This document shows, piece by piece, positions 8,962 to 15,734 of a stretch of DNA of 64,000 nucleotides. Below the pieces are notes generated by a model, which did no database searches, was not told where the DNA came from, and worked only from the letters and a program-made list of their open reading frames with translations. The DNA lies in contig JAEURQ010000002.1 in the NCBI GenBank assembly GCA_016788425.1, forward strand, positions 620,001 to 684,000. Direction: 5' to 3'. The DNA is from Chthonomonas sp. GTDB lineage: Bacteria; Armatimonadota; Fimbriimonadia; Fimbriimonadales; Fimbriimonadaceae. Made by a program: the position numbers and the translations under genes. Positions within the stretch are counted from its first letter, which is position 1; every line of letters starts with the position of its first letter.

Positions 8962-9507
8962 TTAGCCCCGGTTCAGGCTGACGCGCGTGATGACATCGCC
9001 TTCGGCGAGTTTCTCCAGAAGCTCTGCGCCCTTGGTGATCCGCCCGAAAACCGTGTATTTGCCATCGAGGAACCCGGCGTTGCCGAGCATGAAATAGAAC
9101 TGGCTATCCCCGACGAGCTTGCCGTTGGCATCGGCCTTCATGGCCAGGCCAACCGCACCCTTGGTGTGCTTCCAACCGGTTTCTTCGAAAGGTATGGCGG
9201 CACCCGTGCCACCCGATCCGATGGAATCGTCGGTCAGCGCGCGCGACTTGGTGAGCGGATCGCCCATTTGCGCGAGGAACGGGCGCGGCGAGCGCACCAC
9301 GCGGAAAATTTTCTGCCCGTTGTAAAAGCCCTTGTCGGCCAATGCTCCGATGTGAGCCGTCGCGAGGGGGGCTTTTTCGCTGAGTTCGATGACCACTTCG
9401 CCGCGATCCGCGATCTCGACGATCAGCATTTGCGGCTTGGGCGCGGCCCAACCGGCACCGACCAACGAGGCCAGACCAAGAGCCGAGATGAACTTGAGCG
9501 TTTGCAT
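8962..9507 (-). CDS. Cyclophilin-type peptidyl-prolyl isomerase, exported
   Basis: An approximately 181-residue protein with a signal peptide (hydrophobic run ending G-W-A-A-P) and a compact cyclophilin domain. It has the family features F-Y-N-G-Q-K-I-F-R-V, Q-M-G-D-P, S-Q-F-Y-F-M-L-G-N and F-G-R-I-T-K-G. The catalytic Arg in I-F-R-V-V and the Q-F-Y-F motif are kept. It would speed cis-trans isomerisation of proline peptide bonds during folding outside the cytoplasm. The start was set at ATG 9507 rather than 9549, because a minus-strand TATAAA (9514-9519) ends six bases before it and the signal peptide begins there. Confidence 0.87.
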   Translation of the reverse strand: MQTLKFISALGLASLVGAGWAAPKPQMLIVEIADRGEVVIELSEKAPLATAHIGALADKGFYNGQKIFRVVRSPRPFLAQMGDPLTKSRALTDDSIGSGGTGAAIPFEETGWKHTKGAVGLAMKADANGKLVGDSQFYFMLGNAGFLDGKYTVFGRITKGAELLEKLAEGDVITRVSLNRG

Positions 9508-9597
9508 TCCACATTTATAACGGTTGAAAGGTGAGAATGCTTCACCCATTGATCAAGAACCTTAAAGTAGAGATTTTTGGGGAAAACCCGACAATTA

Positions 9598-9709
9598 ACT
9601 CCGGGGCGTCACGTCCTGACCATGAGCGAAGTTGCCTGCTCGCAGGTATACTTGGTTCTTCGCCGGGACGGTAGCTTAGCGGCTGTCACCCAGGCACCTA
9701 AGGAAAACT
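9598..9709 (+). promoter_or_regulatory. Structured 5' leader of the NlpC/P60 gene (candidate riboswitch or attenuator)
   Basis: The 160 bases before the LysM-NlpC/P60 gene contain nested inverted repeats. GCGAAG (9625-9630) faces CTTCGC (9658-9663), with an inner CCTGC/GCAGG hairpin (9635-9646). Outside that, CGTCC (9612-9616) faces GGGACG (9665-9670). A further arm, GGTAGC with GGCTGTCACC, lies at 9670-9690. A clear SD (AAGGA, 9700-9704) precedes the ATG at 9710. Wall hydrolases of this type are often under c-di-AMP riboswitches, but I could not match that consensus. A TATACT at 9647-9652 could be a -10 and would shorten the leader to about 50 bases. Confidence 0.4.
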
Positions 9710-10927
9710 ATGATTAAACAAGTGACCTTGTGGGCCTGCTTGCTGTGCGCAAGTTTTAGCTTTGCTAAACAAACTCACGTAACGACGTCGGGGGAATCCC
9801 TGACGACCATTGCCAACGATCTCGGGCTGACCGTGGATATTCTGCGGACCGCCAACCCTGGCCTGGAGAACAACATTCTCGCCGCCGGGATTAAGATTGA
9901 GATCCCCGATTCGATTCAAGTCACCGTTGGGAAATACGACACCGACTGGATCATCGCCTCAAAATTCCGAATCACCACTGCCGAGCTGAAGAAGAGTAAT
10001 CCGGACGTGGACTTTTCTGACCTGAAGGAAGGCCAACTGCTGACCGTGCCGATTATCGTGCGCGCTGCCAGCAAGCCGGTTCCGGCCAGTTCGCCGATTA
10101 AGGCCGTGAAGACGGCTGTCGCCGCGGCCAAAACTCCTGCCGCGCCGACCAAAACCATGCGCGTGACGGGCGACACGGTGCGCGTTCGCGCCACCGCCAG
10201 CACCTCGGGACGCATCGTCGACACCGTTGACCAAGGCTCCATAGGCTTGATCATCGAGACCAAGTCGGGCTGGCACAAGCTCAAATTCACCAGCGGCCTG
10301 ATCGGATGGATCAAGGCCGATTTTCTTGCCTCAGGTTCGGCCAAGCCGGTCATCGCCAAGGCCGCTCCCAAAAAGGTCGCCAGCAAACTGCCCGACGTGC
10401 GCAACACTGAAGTTGCCTACGAAAGCGCCAGCAAGGCCGCCTCGCTCTTGGGCACGGCGCGCAGCTTCCTGGGAGTTCGCTATGTGTACGGCGGCACCAA
10501 CCGCTCGGGTATTGATTGCTCCGGGTTTGTTGGCGCGGTCTTCAAAAAGCACGGCATCAACCTGCCGCGCACGGCCGCCGCTCAGGCGGGTCGCGGAACC
10601 TATGTTTCGCGTGGCGGATTGAAGGCGGGCGACCTGATCTTCTTCCGCACGGGCCGCAGCTCGCGCATCAGCCACGTCGGCATCTATATCGGCAATGGCA
10701 ACATGATCCACGCCAGCTCGGGCAGCGGACGGGTACGCATTGATACGCTCAGCAAGAGCTACTATCAGCGCACCTACGCCACCGCTCGCCGCGTGGGCAA
10801 CTTCGGCGGCTCGGTTGACTTTAGTCAATACAAGCCGACGCCGGGTAGCGACATCGGCGTGAGCGAAGCCACGATCGAGGACATCGAGCCCAGCGAAACC
10901 GTGGGCACCGACGAGATCGGTCGGTAA
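9710..10927 (+). CDS. Cell-wall hydrolase: two LysM domains, SH3 domain, NlpC/P60 peptidase
   Basis: A 405-residue exported protein. A signal peptide (1-20) is followed by two LysM-like peptidoglycan-binding domains (about 22-65 and 72-115), a linker rich in Ala/Lys/Pro, a bacterial SH3 domain (about 148-207) and an NlpC/P60 domain (about 245-365). The catalytic residues are Cys270 in I-D-C-S-G-F, His322 in S-H-V-G-I-Y and His334 in M-I-H-A-S-S. Such enzymes cut D-gamma-glutamyl-diamino acid bonds in peptide stems. The C-terminal tail is acidic and of unknown function. Unlike many genes here it has a long structured leader and an SD sequence, and it ends at a strong terminator. Confidence 0.92.
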   Translation: MIKQVTLWACLLCASFSFAKQTHVTTSGESLTTIANDLGLTVDILRTANPGLENNILAAGIKIEIPDSIQVTVGKYDTDWIIASKFRITTAELKKSNPDVDFSDLKEGQLLTVPIIVRAASKPVPASSPIKAVKTAVAAAKTPAAPTKTMRVTGDTVRVRATASTSGRIVDTVDQGSIGLIIETKSGWHKLKFTSGLIGWIKADFLASGSAKPVIAKAAPKKVASKLPDVRNTEVAYESASKAASLLGTARSFLGVRYVYGGTNRSGIDCSGFVGAVFKKHGINLPRTAAAQAGRGTYVSRGGLKAGDLIFFRTGRSSRISHVGIYIGNGNMIHASSGSGRVRIDTLSKSYYQRTYATARRVGNFGGSVDFSQYKPTPGSDIGVSEATIEDIEPSETVGTDEIGR

Positions 10928-10935
10928 CAAATCTG

Positions 10936-10969
10936 GCCCCGCTTGCCCCTGGGTAGGCGGGGCTTTTTT
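10936..10969 (+). terminator. Rho-independent terminator
   Basis: GCCCCGC (10936-10942) pairs with GCGGGGC (10957-10963), with an inner CCC/GGG pairing, and is followed by six T (10964-10969). It lies nine bases after the stop of the NlpC/P60 gene. Confidence 0.9.
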
Positions 10970-10973
10970 GCGC

Positions 10974-11096
10974 CTTATCGGCGCGTGAACACGAACCGGC
11001 CCTCGTCGGATTTACCGTCGGGTTGGAAGTCGTTCTTCAGCAGAACCTTGGCCGAGGCGAGGTTTTCCGGATCGGTCTCGGCGGTGATGCCGCGCA
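10974..11096 (-). pseudogene. Duplicated 3' end of the neighbouring GNAT acetyltransferase gene
   Basis: This 123-base stretch is about 94% identical to 11099-11221, the end of the intact GNAT gene, at a spacing of exactly 125 bases. It still reads in frame for about 39 codons and ends with the same T-R-R-stop, with only a few changes (for example Lys to Glu twice). It has no start of its own. It is either the remnant of a second tandem acetyltransferase gene or a local tandem duplication. Confidence 0.85.
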
Positions 11097-11099
11097 GTC

Positions 11100-11582
11100 T
11101 TATCGCCGCGTGAACACGAACCGGCCCTCGTCGGATTTGCCGGCGGGTTGGAAGTCGTTCTTCAGCAGAACCTTGGCCGAGGCGAGGTTTTTCGGATCGG
11201 TTTTGGCGGTGATGACGCGCACCGTGGCGATGCTGAACAGCCAGTCGCAGAGCAGGCGCACGGCCTCGCTGGCCAGCCCGCGCCCGCGATACTCGGGCAC
11301 GATGCCGTAGCCGATTTCGACCGTGGTTCCGCTGAGCTGGATGGGGTCGTGGCTGGGCGATTTGGTGCCGATTTCGCCGATCATCTGCCGGTCGCCAACG
11401 TGGATGATCGCCCAGAATTCGAGCTCGGCCGGCATGTCGCTGTGGAGCATGTCGTGGAACTCAGGGTTGGGCCACTGCGGGTGGATCGGCACGCCGAGCT
11501 CGGCTTGCAGATCGGCGTGCACCCGCGCCAAGCCGAGGGTCACCGGCTCGAGGACCAGCTGGTTGCCGATGATGACGGACAT
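11100..11582 (-). CDS. GNAT family N-acetyltransferase
   Basis: A 160-residue protein of the RimJ/RimL-like acetyltransferase group. It contains E-I-G-Y-G-I-V-P-E-Y-R-G-R-G-L-A-S-E-A, which is the acetyl-CoA pyrophosphate-binding motif A (R-G-x-G-x-A), then T-D-P-x-N-L-A-S as motif B. It transfers an acetyl group to an unknown amine, perhaps an amino terminus or a small molecule. A minus-strand CATAAT (11589-11594) ends six bases before the ATG, so the mRNA is probably leaderless. The last 41 codons are duplicated just downstream (10974-11096). Confidence 0.88.
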   Translation of the reverse strand: MSVIIGNQLVLEPVTLGLARVHADLQAELGVPIHPQWPNPEFHDMLHSDMPAELEFWAIIHVGDRQMIGEIGTKSPSHDPIQLSGTTVEIGYGIVPEYRGRGLASEAVRLLCDWLFSIATVRVITAKTDPKNLASAKVLLKNDFQPAGKSDEGRFVFTRR

Positions 11583-11607
11583 GGGGAGATTATGGCCGCT
11601 CCCCCCT

Positions 11608-11635
11608 TGCGGGATTGTCGGCGACCGGTCATAAT
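11608..11635 (+). promoter_or_regulatory. Promoter of tRNA-Glu
   Basis: TTGCGG (11608-11613), a 16-base spacer and CATAAT (11630-11635) lie 11 bases before the first base of the mature tRNA. The GNAT promoter points the other way within the same 65-base gap. Confidence 0.6.
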
Positions 11636-11646
11636 TACAGGCAGTT

Positions 11647-11722
11647 GCTCCGGTCGTCTAGCGGTTAGGATGCCGCCCTTTCACGGCGGAGGTCGCGGGT
11701 TCGAATCCCGTCCGGAGTACCA
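11647..11722 (+). tRNA. tRNA-Glu (TTC)
   Basis: A complete cloverleaf with encoded CCA (11720-11722). The acceptor arm is GCTCCGG/CCGGAGT. The anticodon stem is CCGCC/GGCGG with loop CTTTCAC, so the anticodon is TTC. The T arm contains GGTTCGAATCC. The first acceptor pair is G1-U72, the same wobble as in the tRNA-Met of this window. Confidence 0.96.
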
Positions 11723-11835
11723 GCCGCTTTTGACCCTGTTGAATCCATCGGACCGGATGGGACACGAACTTGAATAGCCCCACCTGGTCGTTTGACCGGA
11801 CCGGTTCGCGCCAGGCTTATGGGTACGCTTCCGAC

Positions 11836-12771
11836 ATGAACGCACCGTTCTATGAACGGCCGATGGTTGCTCGGATCAGCCGGATTTTCGGCGATCCGCG
11901 ACCGCCTCGTAGAGTTACTCAAAAGCAGTTCGACGGAGAGCAAAAAGACCTGGCTAAAACTGCGGCCAAACCTTGGCATGAGATTGACCAGAGCGATTAC
12001 TGGCATTATTTGCTCGATCTTTGCTACGTCGACTTACAACAGGACCTGTTTGACTACCTGTTTCCCGCGTTCTTGATTCGATGGTGGGAAGGTCAACTGA
12101 CGCGGTTAGGGGGCCCCGCGTCTGAGTGTGATTTTTATCGAGCCATCGATCACGGCCAGGTGCTTGCCAAAATGATGAGCGAATCCAGGCGGCAGGAAGT
12201 TCTAGACTGGATGACCGATGCGTATATCGAGGGTGTCGATGCGTGGAGCGAGAATCTCTCCGTCGCATACAATCCACGAGGTCCAAATGATCTCCATGGC
12301 CCGCTGTGGAGTTTCAATGCGTTGGGGCAGTCAGTCCCCATTACACGAGCGATCTTGCAGCGACTCGGCGACGTTTCAACGATCGGGCGTGCGCAATGGT
12401 GGCTGGTCTTCGGCACTGGCATCATCTGGAGAGAGAACGACTGTCCAGCGGTGCCCGACTGGACTCCATATAGCGGAGGAGGAGGTGTTTACAACACGGG
12501 ATCGGAGGCCTCGATCTTCGACCATGGCTTCCTTCCCGAGAATCTAGAAGCGTTCGAAAGCTTCGTGGACTACGCCCGGTTGATGACCATGCTCGAACAA
12601 AGCGCGGATATCATCCCTTCGTTCCCTCATGGTGACTGGGCTCGGTTGGCTTGGGAGGAATGTTTGACATACCCTCAGCGCGTGGAGACGCGACTCGCGA
12701 ACTTGATCCACCTCCTCGGACTACCGGCTTTGGGCGGAGTTCACCGCAACTCTTTGGACACGGCCGACTAG
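11836..12771 (+). CDS. Conserved-looking protein of unknown function
   Basis: An approximately 311-residue soluble protein rich in Trp, Tyr and acidic residues, with no signal peptide and no membrane segment. Several aromatic blocks stand out (W-H-Y-L-L-D-L, L-F-P-A-F-L-I-R-W-W, F-G-T-G-I-I-W). I do not recognise a named family. An upstream in-frame ATG at 11770 exists, but TACGCT at 11824-11829 ends exactly six bases before ATG 11836, in line with the leaderless pattern, so 11836 was chosen. It follows tRNA-Glu and precedes the DUF1398-like gene by 30 bases. Confidence 0.65.
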   Translation: MNAPFYERPMVARISRIFGDPRPPRRVTQKQFDGEQKDLAKTAAKPWHEIDQSDYWHYLLDLCYVDLQQDLFDYLFPAFLIRWWEGQLTRLGGPASECDFYRAIDHGQVLAKMMSESRRQEVLDWMTDAYIEGVDAWSENLSVAYNPRGPNDLHGPLWSFNALGQSVPITRAILQRLGDVSTIGRAQWWLVFGTGIIWRENDCPAVPDWTPYSGGGGVYNTGSEASIFDHGFLPENLEAFESFVDYARLMTMLEQSADIIPSFPHGDWARLAWEECLTYPQRVETRLANLIHLLGLPALGGVHRNSLDTAD

Positions 12772-12801
12772 GCATCTCAGGTTATACTGCCACACAAGAC
12801 A

Positions 12802-13242
12802 ATGAGCATAGCCATCGACAACCTTCAATCTGCCTTTGCCCACGCCGAATCGATTCGACCGAAAGTTGGCGGGTTTCCCTATCTTGCCGAGGTCTTGCGC
12901 CAGGCGGGGGTGAGGCGAAACTTCTGGTACCTGCCTTCGTGCCAAAGCACCTTCATCACGAGAGGGGGCGCGGTCACGATCCAAGGGGAGCCGTTGGTGC
13001 AGGGCATGGTGGAGGTTCCCGACTTCGATCAGACGGCGCTCATTCGGGCTCTGCGCGCCGACCAGGCGGGCGAAACCACGTTCCCGGAATTCTTACTCGC
13101 GAGTTGGCAGGCGGGGGTGGTCCACTACGATGTGGATTTCGAGGCCCGGACCGTTTCTTACTATGGAGTGGACGGCGAAGTTTACGTGGAAGAGTATCCG
13201 GAGGTCCGCCTGACCCACGCTCAACTTGAGATAAGAACGTAG
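12802..13242 (+). CDS. DUF1398-like small protein
   Basis: A 146-residue protein with the pattern of the DUF1398/YbcV group. It has an N-terminal helix with F-P-Y-L-A-E-V-L-R-Q-A-G-V, a beta core with G-E-P-L-V-Q-G, and the late motif F-L-L-A-S-W-Q-A-G-V-V-H-Y-D-V-D-F, then Y-Y-G-V-D-G-E-x-Y-x-E-E-Y. The function of the group is unknown, although some members are encoded on phages. A TATACT at 12783-12788 lies 13 bases before the ATG. No SD sequence is present. Confidence 0.65.
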   Translation: MSIAIDNLQSAFAHAESIRPKVGGFPYLAEVLRQAGVRRNFWYLPSCQSTFITRGGAVTIQGEPLVQGMVEVPDFDQTALIRALRADQAGETTFPEFLLASWQAGVVHYDVDFEARTVSYYGVDGEVYVEEYPEVRLTHAQLEIRT

Positions 13243-13317
13243 CCCCCGGCGCCGCGACCTGAGAAACTGAGCAGTCGCCAGTCTCGCGAGCGTTCAGACC
13301 TCACTGCAGAGTCGGCT

Positions 13318-13464
13318 CTACACCGACAAGTAGACGAGAAGCTGCCTGCGGACAATCTTCCATCGCCGAACACCCCATCCAAGGCGTCGGGTCACATCGG
13401 TGAATTGTTGACCGTGTGTATCTGCGACCGTCTCCTCAAAAACCACCCGCCACCAGGATGTCAC
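13318..13464 (-). CDS. Possible 48-residue basic small protein or gene remnant
   Basis: In the 247-base gap between two genes, a GTG at 13464 opens 48 codons on the minus strand. They encode an Arg- and Trp-rich peptide with segments such as T-V-A-D-T-H-G and G-W-G-V-R-R-W-K. The composition looks protein-like, but there is no convincing start signal. It lies 25 bases downstream of the TrmB-type gene and may be the remnant of an acquired gene. Confidence 0.25.
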   Translation of the reverse strand: MTSWWRVVFEETVADTHGQQFTDVTRRLGWGVRRWKIVRRQLLVYLSV

Positions 13465-13489
13465 GTTAGGTCATGCGCGACCGAGCCAC

Positions 13490-14332
13490 TTAATGCAATC
13501 GAGGGTCGAAGTTGACTTCTTGCAGGCTTTTCATGCTCTTCCGCCACAGTTCCTCAAACCCCCGGGAAAGCGGTTCTGCCAACACCCTCGATTTCATCAT
13601 CACTGATCCGAAGCGGCGGTCCGCCAAGAAGGGGTTGTCGAGGCTAAGAATCACCGTCTCACCATCAATCACATGAAACGGGTGCCCGAGGAGACCAGCA
13701 TAGCGAACGCCCGTCGTCGAGCGGAGTTCGGCTCGATATTGCTTCAAAAACTTGATCAGCTCATTGGCATCGCGCGGGCCGAAACCAAACACAATTCGGT
13801 GCTCAATAGAGCAAGCTTCCAGGTTTTTCCTCACGGACTTCAAGATGTTCAACCCCCTTGAATCCGACTTTCGTATTGCTTCGATATCAGGCAGTTCCAT
13901 GTACGAAATGATCTCCGAAGACGCCGAGGCCAGGAGCGATAGATGGCGCTGCACGTGTTGCTGCGCGCCCAAGGCAACCTCAGCAAATGCAGAGGCGGGC
14001 TGATTTTCGCCCTGGGCTGCCTTAATCATGTCTACTAGCGTTTGTGACTGGGAGGCTACAGAATCTGCTTGTTCGCGGGCTATTTCGGAGATCTTAGCGA
14101 CTGCTTCTTCCACGGAGAGTGCGGCAAACTGCCTCGGGCGAGAACGCTGAATCGTGATCAGGCCGAGCTTGGCAAGTTTCTCCGTTGCAGAGTAGATCTT
14201 TGAGCTCGGCACCGCCCCTTCTTCGCAGAGAGTCGCGGCATCTGCGATTCCGCGCTTAAGAAGCGCAACAAATGTTTGACGCTCGTACTGCGTCAACCCT
14301 ATCCGTTCAAGCAATTCAAAATCTTTCGGCAA
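13490..14332 (-). CDS. TrmB-type transcriptional regulator
   Basis: A 280-residue protein. Residues about 5-80 form a winged helix like that of TrmB regulators (E-R-I-G-L-T-Q-Y-E-R-Q-T-F-V-A-L, then V-P-S-S-K-I-Y, then P-R-Q-F-A-A). A coiled-coil-like linker follows, and then a C-terminal phospholipase-D-like ligand domain with no obvious catalytic HKD. TrmB proteins usually sense sugars or other small molecules. The TTG start has a good SD (AAGGAG) four bases upstream. The gene faces the DinB/VOC/TfoX-N operon, and a perfect palindrome lies right at its start, so it probably controls both directions. Lower G+C than the surroundings suggests acquisition. Confidence 0.75.
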   Translation of the reverse strand: MPKDFELLERIGLTQYERQTFVALLKRGIADAATLCEEGAVPSSKIYSATEKLAKLGLITIQRSRPRQFAALSVEEAVAKISEIAREQADSVASQSQTLVDMIKAAQGENQPASAFAEVALGAQQHVQRHLSLLASASSEIISYMELPDIEAIRKSDSRGLNILKSVRKNLEACSIEHRIVFGFGPRDANELIKFLKQYRAELRSTTGVRYAGLLGHPFHVIDGETVILSLDNPFLADRRFGSVMMKSRVLAEPLSRGFEELWRKSMKSLQEVNFDPRLH

Positions 14333-14350
14333 ACTACTCCTTGTAGTAGT
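14333..14350. promoter_or_regulatory. Palindromic operator candidate between the TrmB-type gene and the DinB operon
   Basis: ACTACT (14333-14338) and AGTAGT (14345-14350) form a perfect inverted repeat with a six-base spacer. It covers the SD region of the regulator gene and sits about 25 bases upstream of the plus-strand -10 (TAATAT, 14376-14381). This is a natural site for autoregulation and for control of the divergent operon. Confidence 0.5.
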
Positions 14351-14388
14351 AGATTGTGATGTACTTCCACTGCGATAATATTGGAGTC

Positions 14389-14883
14389 ATGAATAATCAA
14401 GCATTTGATCCAAGAAAAGACGTAGTTGAGCGACTTGCATTTGCCCGTCAGTTGTTCGGAGCGGACATCCATGCCATGAGCAGTGATGATCTTGCCGCCA
14501 CCTGTGGCGGGCAATCCCGCTGTGGCTACGACTTCATTTTTGAAATGGTCGGCTTCTTCGACACATTCGGTGGCTTACTTAAGAACGGACCCTCCGACAT
14601 CGAAGGGCCGCAAGGCGGTTGGGTTCGCGCACCCAAGGAGTTCTGCGACAAGGCTTCGGCAGTCGCAGCAATGAACGCTTCCGCCGACAATTTTACTGAG
14701 GCTATCCTGGCCTACACAGGCGATTTCGTTGCGGATGTCTTCCCCTCGCCGGTCGGCCCATTCACTCCTCTTGGAATGGCAAACCTGGCAGTCTGGCATA
14801 CGATGTACCATTCAGGACAGCTCAACTACATCCAGACGGTCCGCGGCGACGTTGCTTTCAACTGGATTCCGGGGGATAACTAA
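14389..14883 (+). CDS. DinB-fold protein
   Basis: A 164-residue protein of the DinB/YfiT four-helix bundle superfamily. Members bind a metal through three His, and several act with low-molecular-weight thiols. The C-terminal H-T-M-Y-H-S-G-Q-L-N-Y pattern supplies two metal ligands of the H-x3-H-x-G-Q type. The start was placed at ATG 14389 because a TAATAT lies seven bases before it; the longer frame from 14356 would run through this promoter. It is the first gene of a three-gene cluster, with gaps of 3 and 2 bases to the next genes. Confidence 0.75.
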   Translation: MNNQAFDPRKDVVERLAFARQLFGADIHAMSSDDLAATCGGQSRCGYDFIFEMVGFFDTFGGLLKNGPSDIEGPQGGWVRAPKEFCDKASAVAAMNASADNFTEAILAYTGDFVADVFPSPVGPFTPLGMANLAVWHTMYHSGQLNYIQTVRGDVAFNWIPGDN

Positions 14884-14886
14884 GGC

Positions 14887-15282
14887 ATGCAAGCCTCCGT
14901 GATGCCCATCGTTTCAGTGAAGTCGGTGGACGACACCCGGAATTTCTATGTGGACAAGCTCGGTTTCGATCACCTTATGGCAGTTGTAGGGAACGACGGT
15001 CTTTTGGAGTTCTGTACAGTTTTACGAGAAGGCGGTCGACTGATGTTCAACCGTGCAACTACGGAGCAGAGCGGTATGCCTGCAACGCAGTTCTATTTTC
15101 AAGTGTCCGACGTCGGGGCCTATCGCGATGAACTCGTCTCTTCGGGACTGAATCCCTCGCCGCTCGAAGACATGTGGTGGGGTGATCGAGTGACGATCGT
15201 CGAGGACAACAACAATCTCAAACTCTGGTTCTATCAACAAGTCGGCGAAGTCAAGCCTCCGGAGGGCATGAAGATCGTCTAG
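14887..15282 (+). CDS. VOC (glyoxalase/bleomycin-resistance fold) protein
   Basis: A 131-residue single-module VOC protein. It opens with P-I-V-S-V-K-S-V-D-D-T-R-N-F-Y-V-D-K-L-G-F, the typical first beta-alpha unit, and has a second unit starting T-Q-F-Y-F-Q-V-S-D-V. Metal-ligand positions are hard to assign; a Glu near residue 40 and a Glu near residue 105 are candidates. It could be a small-molecule-binding or antibiotic-sequestering protein or a thiol-transferase-like enzyme. It begins 3 bases after the DinB gene and ends 2 bases before the TfoX-N gene, so one mRNA is very likely. Confidence 0.8.
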   Translation: MQASVMPIVSVKSVDDTRNFYVDKLGFDHLMAVVGNDGLLEFCTVLREGGRLMFNRATTEQSGMPATQFYFQVSDVGAYRDELVSSGLNPSPLEDMWWGDRVTIVEDNNNLKLWFYQQVGEVKPPEGMKIV

Positions 15283-15284
15283 CA

Positions 15285-15659
15285 ATGCCTTACAACACCG
15301 ACCTCGCTGATCGCCTTCGCCAAGTTCTTCAGCACCTTAATCTTAAGGCGGGAGAAGTACTTGGCGAGACTAAGATGTTTGGCGGACTTTGCTTCACGCT
15401 CAATGGAAAAATGCTCGTTGGCATCGACAAGGATCGACTCGTGGTGAGGTTAGGTGACGAAGACTTCGCGCGTGAGTCGCAGGCAGGTCGAGCGTTGCCG
15501 ATGGATTTGACGGGCCGACCACTCAGGAACTTTGCGTTTCTTTGTGAAGGCAGTTTCGAAACGGAAGCTGATGTCCTTAACTGGGCAGAAATGAGCGCGA
15601 GGTTTGTCCGCGAACACATGCTGAACAAATCAGCGAAGCAAGGTCGGAAGCGAAGGTAG
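15285..15659 (+). CDS. TfoX N-terminal domain protein
   Basis: A 124-residue protein matching the N-terminal domain of TfoX: T-K-M-F-G-G-L-C-F-T-L-N-G-K-M-L-V-G near the start, then R-L-V-V-R-L-G, and a closing D-V-L-N-W-A helix. Full TfoX controls natural competence in some Proteobacteria. Free-standing N-domains are widespread and of unknown function, and are often encoded beside DinB and VOC proteins as here. The basic tail (Lys/Arg rich) might bind nucleic acid. Confidence 0.85.
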   Translation: MPYNTDLADRLRQVLQHLNLKAGEVLGETKMFGGLCFTLNGKMLVGIDKDRLVVRLGDEDFARESQAGRALPMDLTGRPLRNFAFLCEGSFETEADVLNWAEMSARFVREHMLNKSAKQGRKRR

Positions 15660-15734
15660 ACCCCGGCGTGGACGGCGTTACGAGGAAGAATATCCGTGTT
15701 CTCGCTTGAGAGACGGTGAAGTTAAGCCCGGCGC

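Noticed and set aside
7869-8981. A 370-codon plus-strand frame over the permease genes
   Set aside because: The minus-strand permeases have clear membrane segments and family motifs; the plus-strand product is highly charged and meaningless.
9598-9709. A firm call of c-di-AMP or c-di-GMP riboswitch before the NlpC/P60 gene
   Set aside because: The gene type invites it, but the conserved sequence blocks of either class could not be placed, so it is listed only as an unassigned structured leader.
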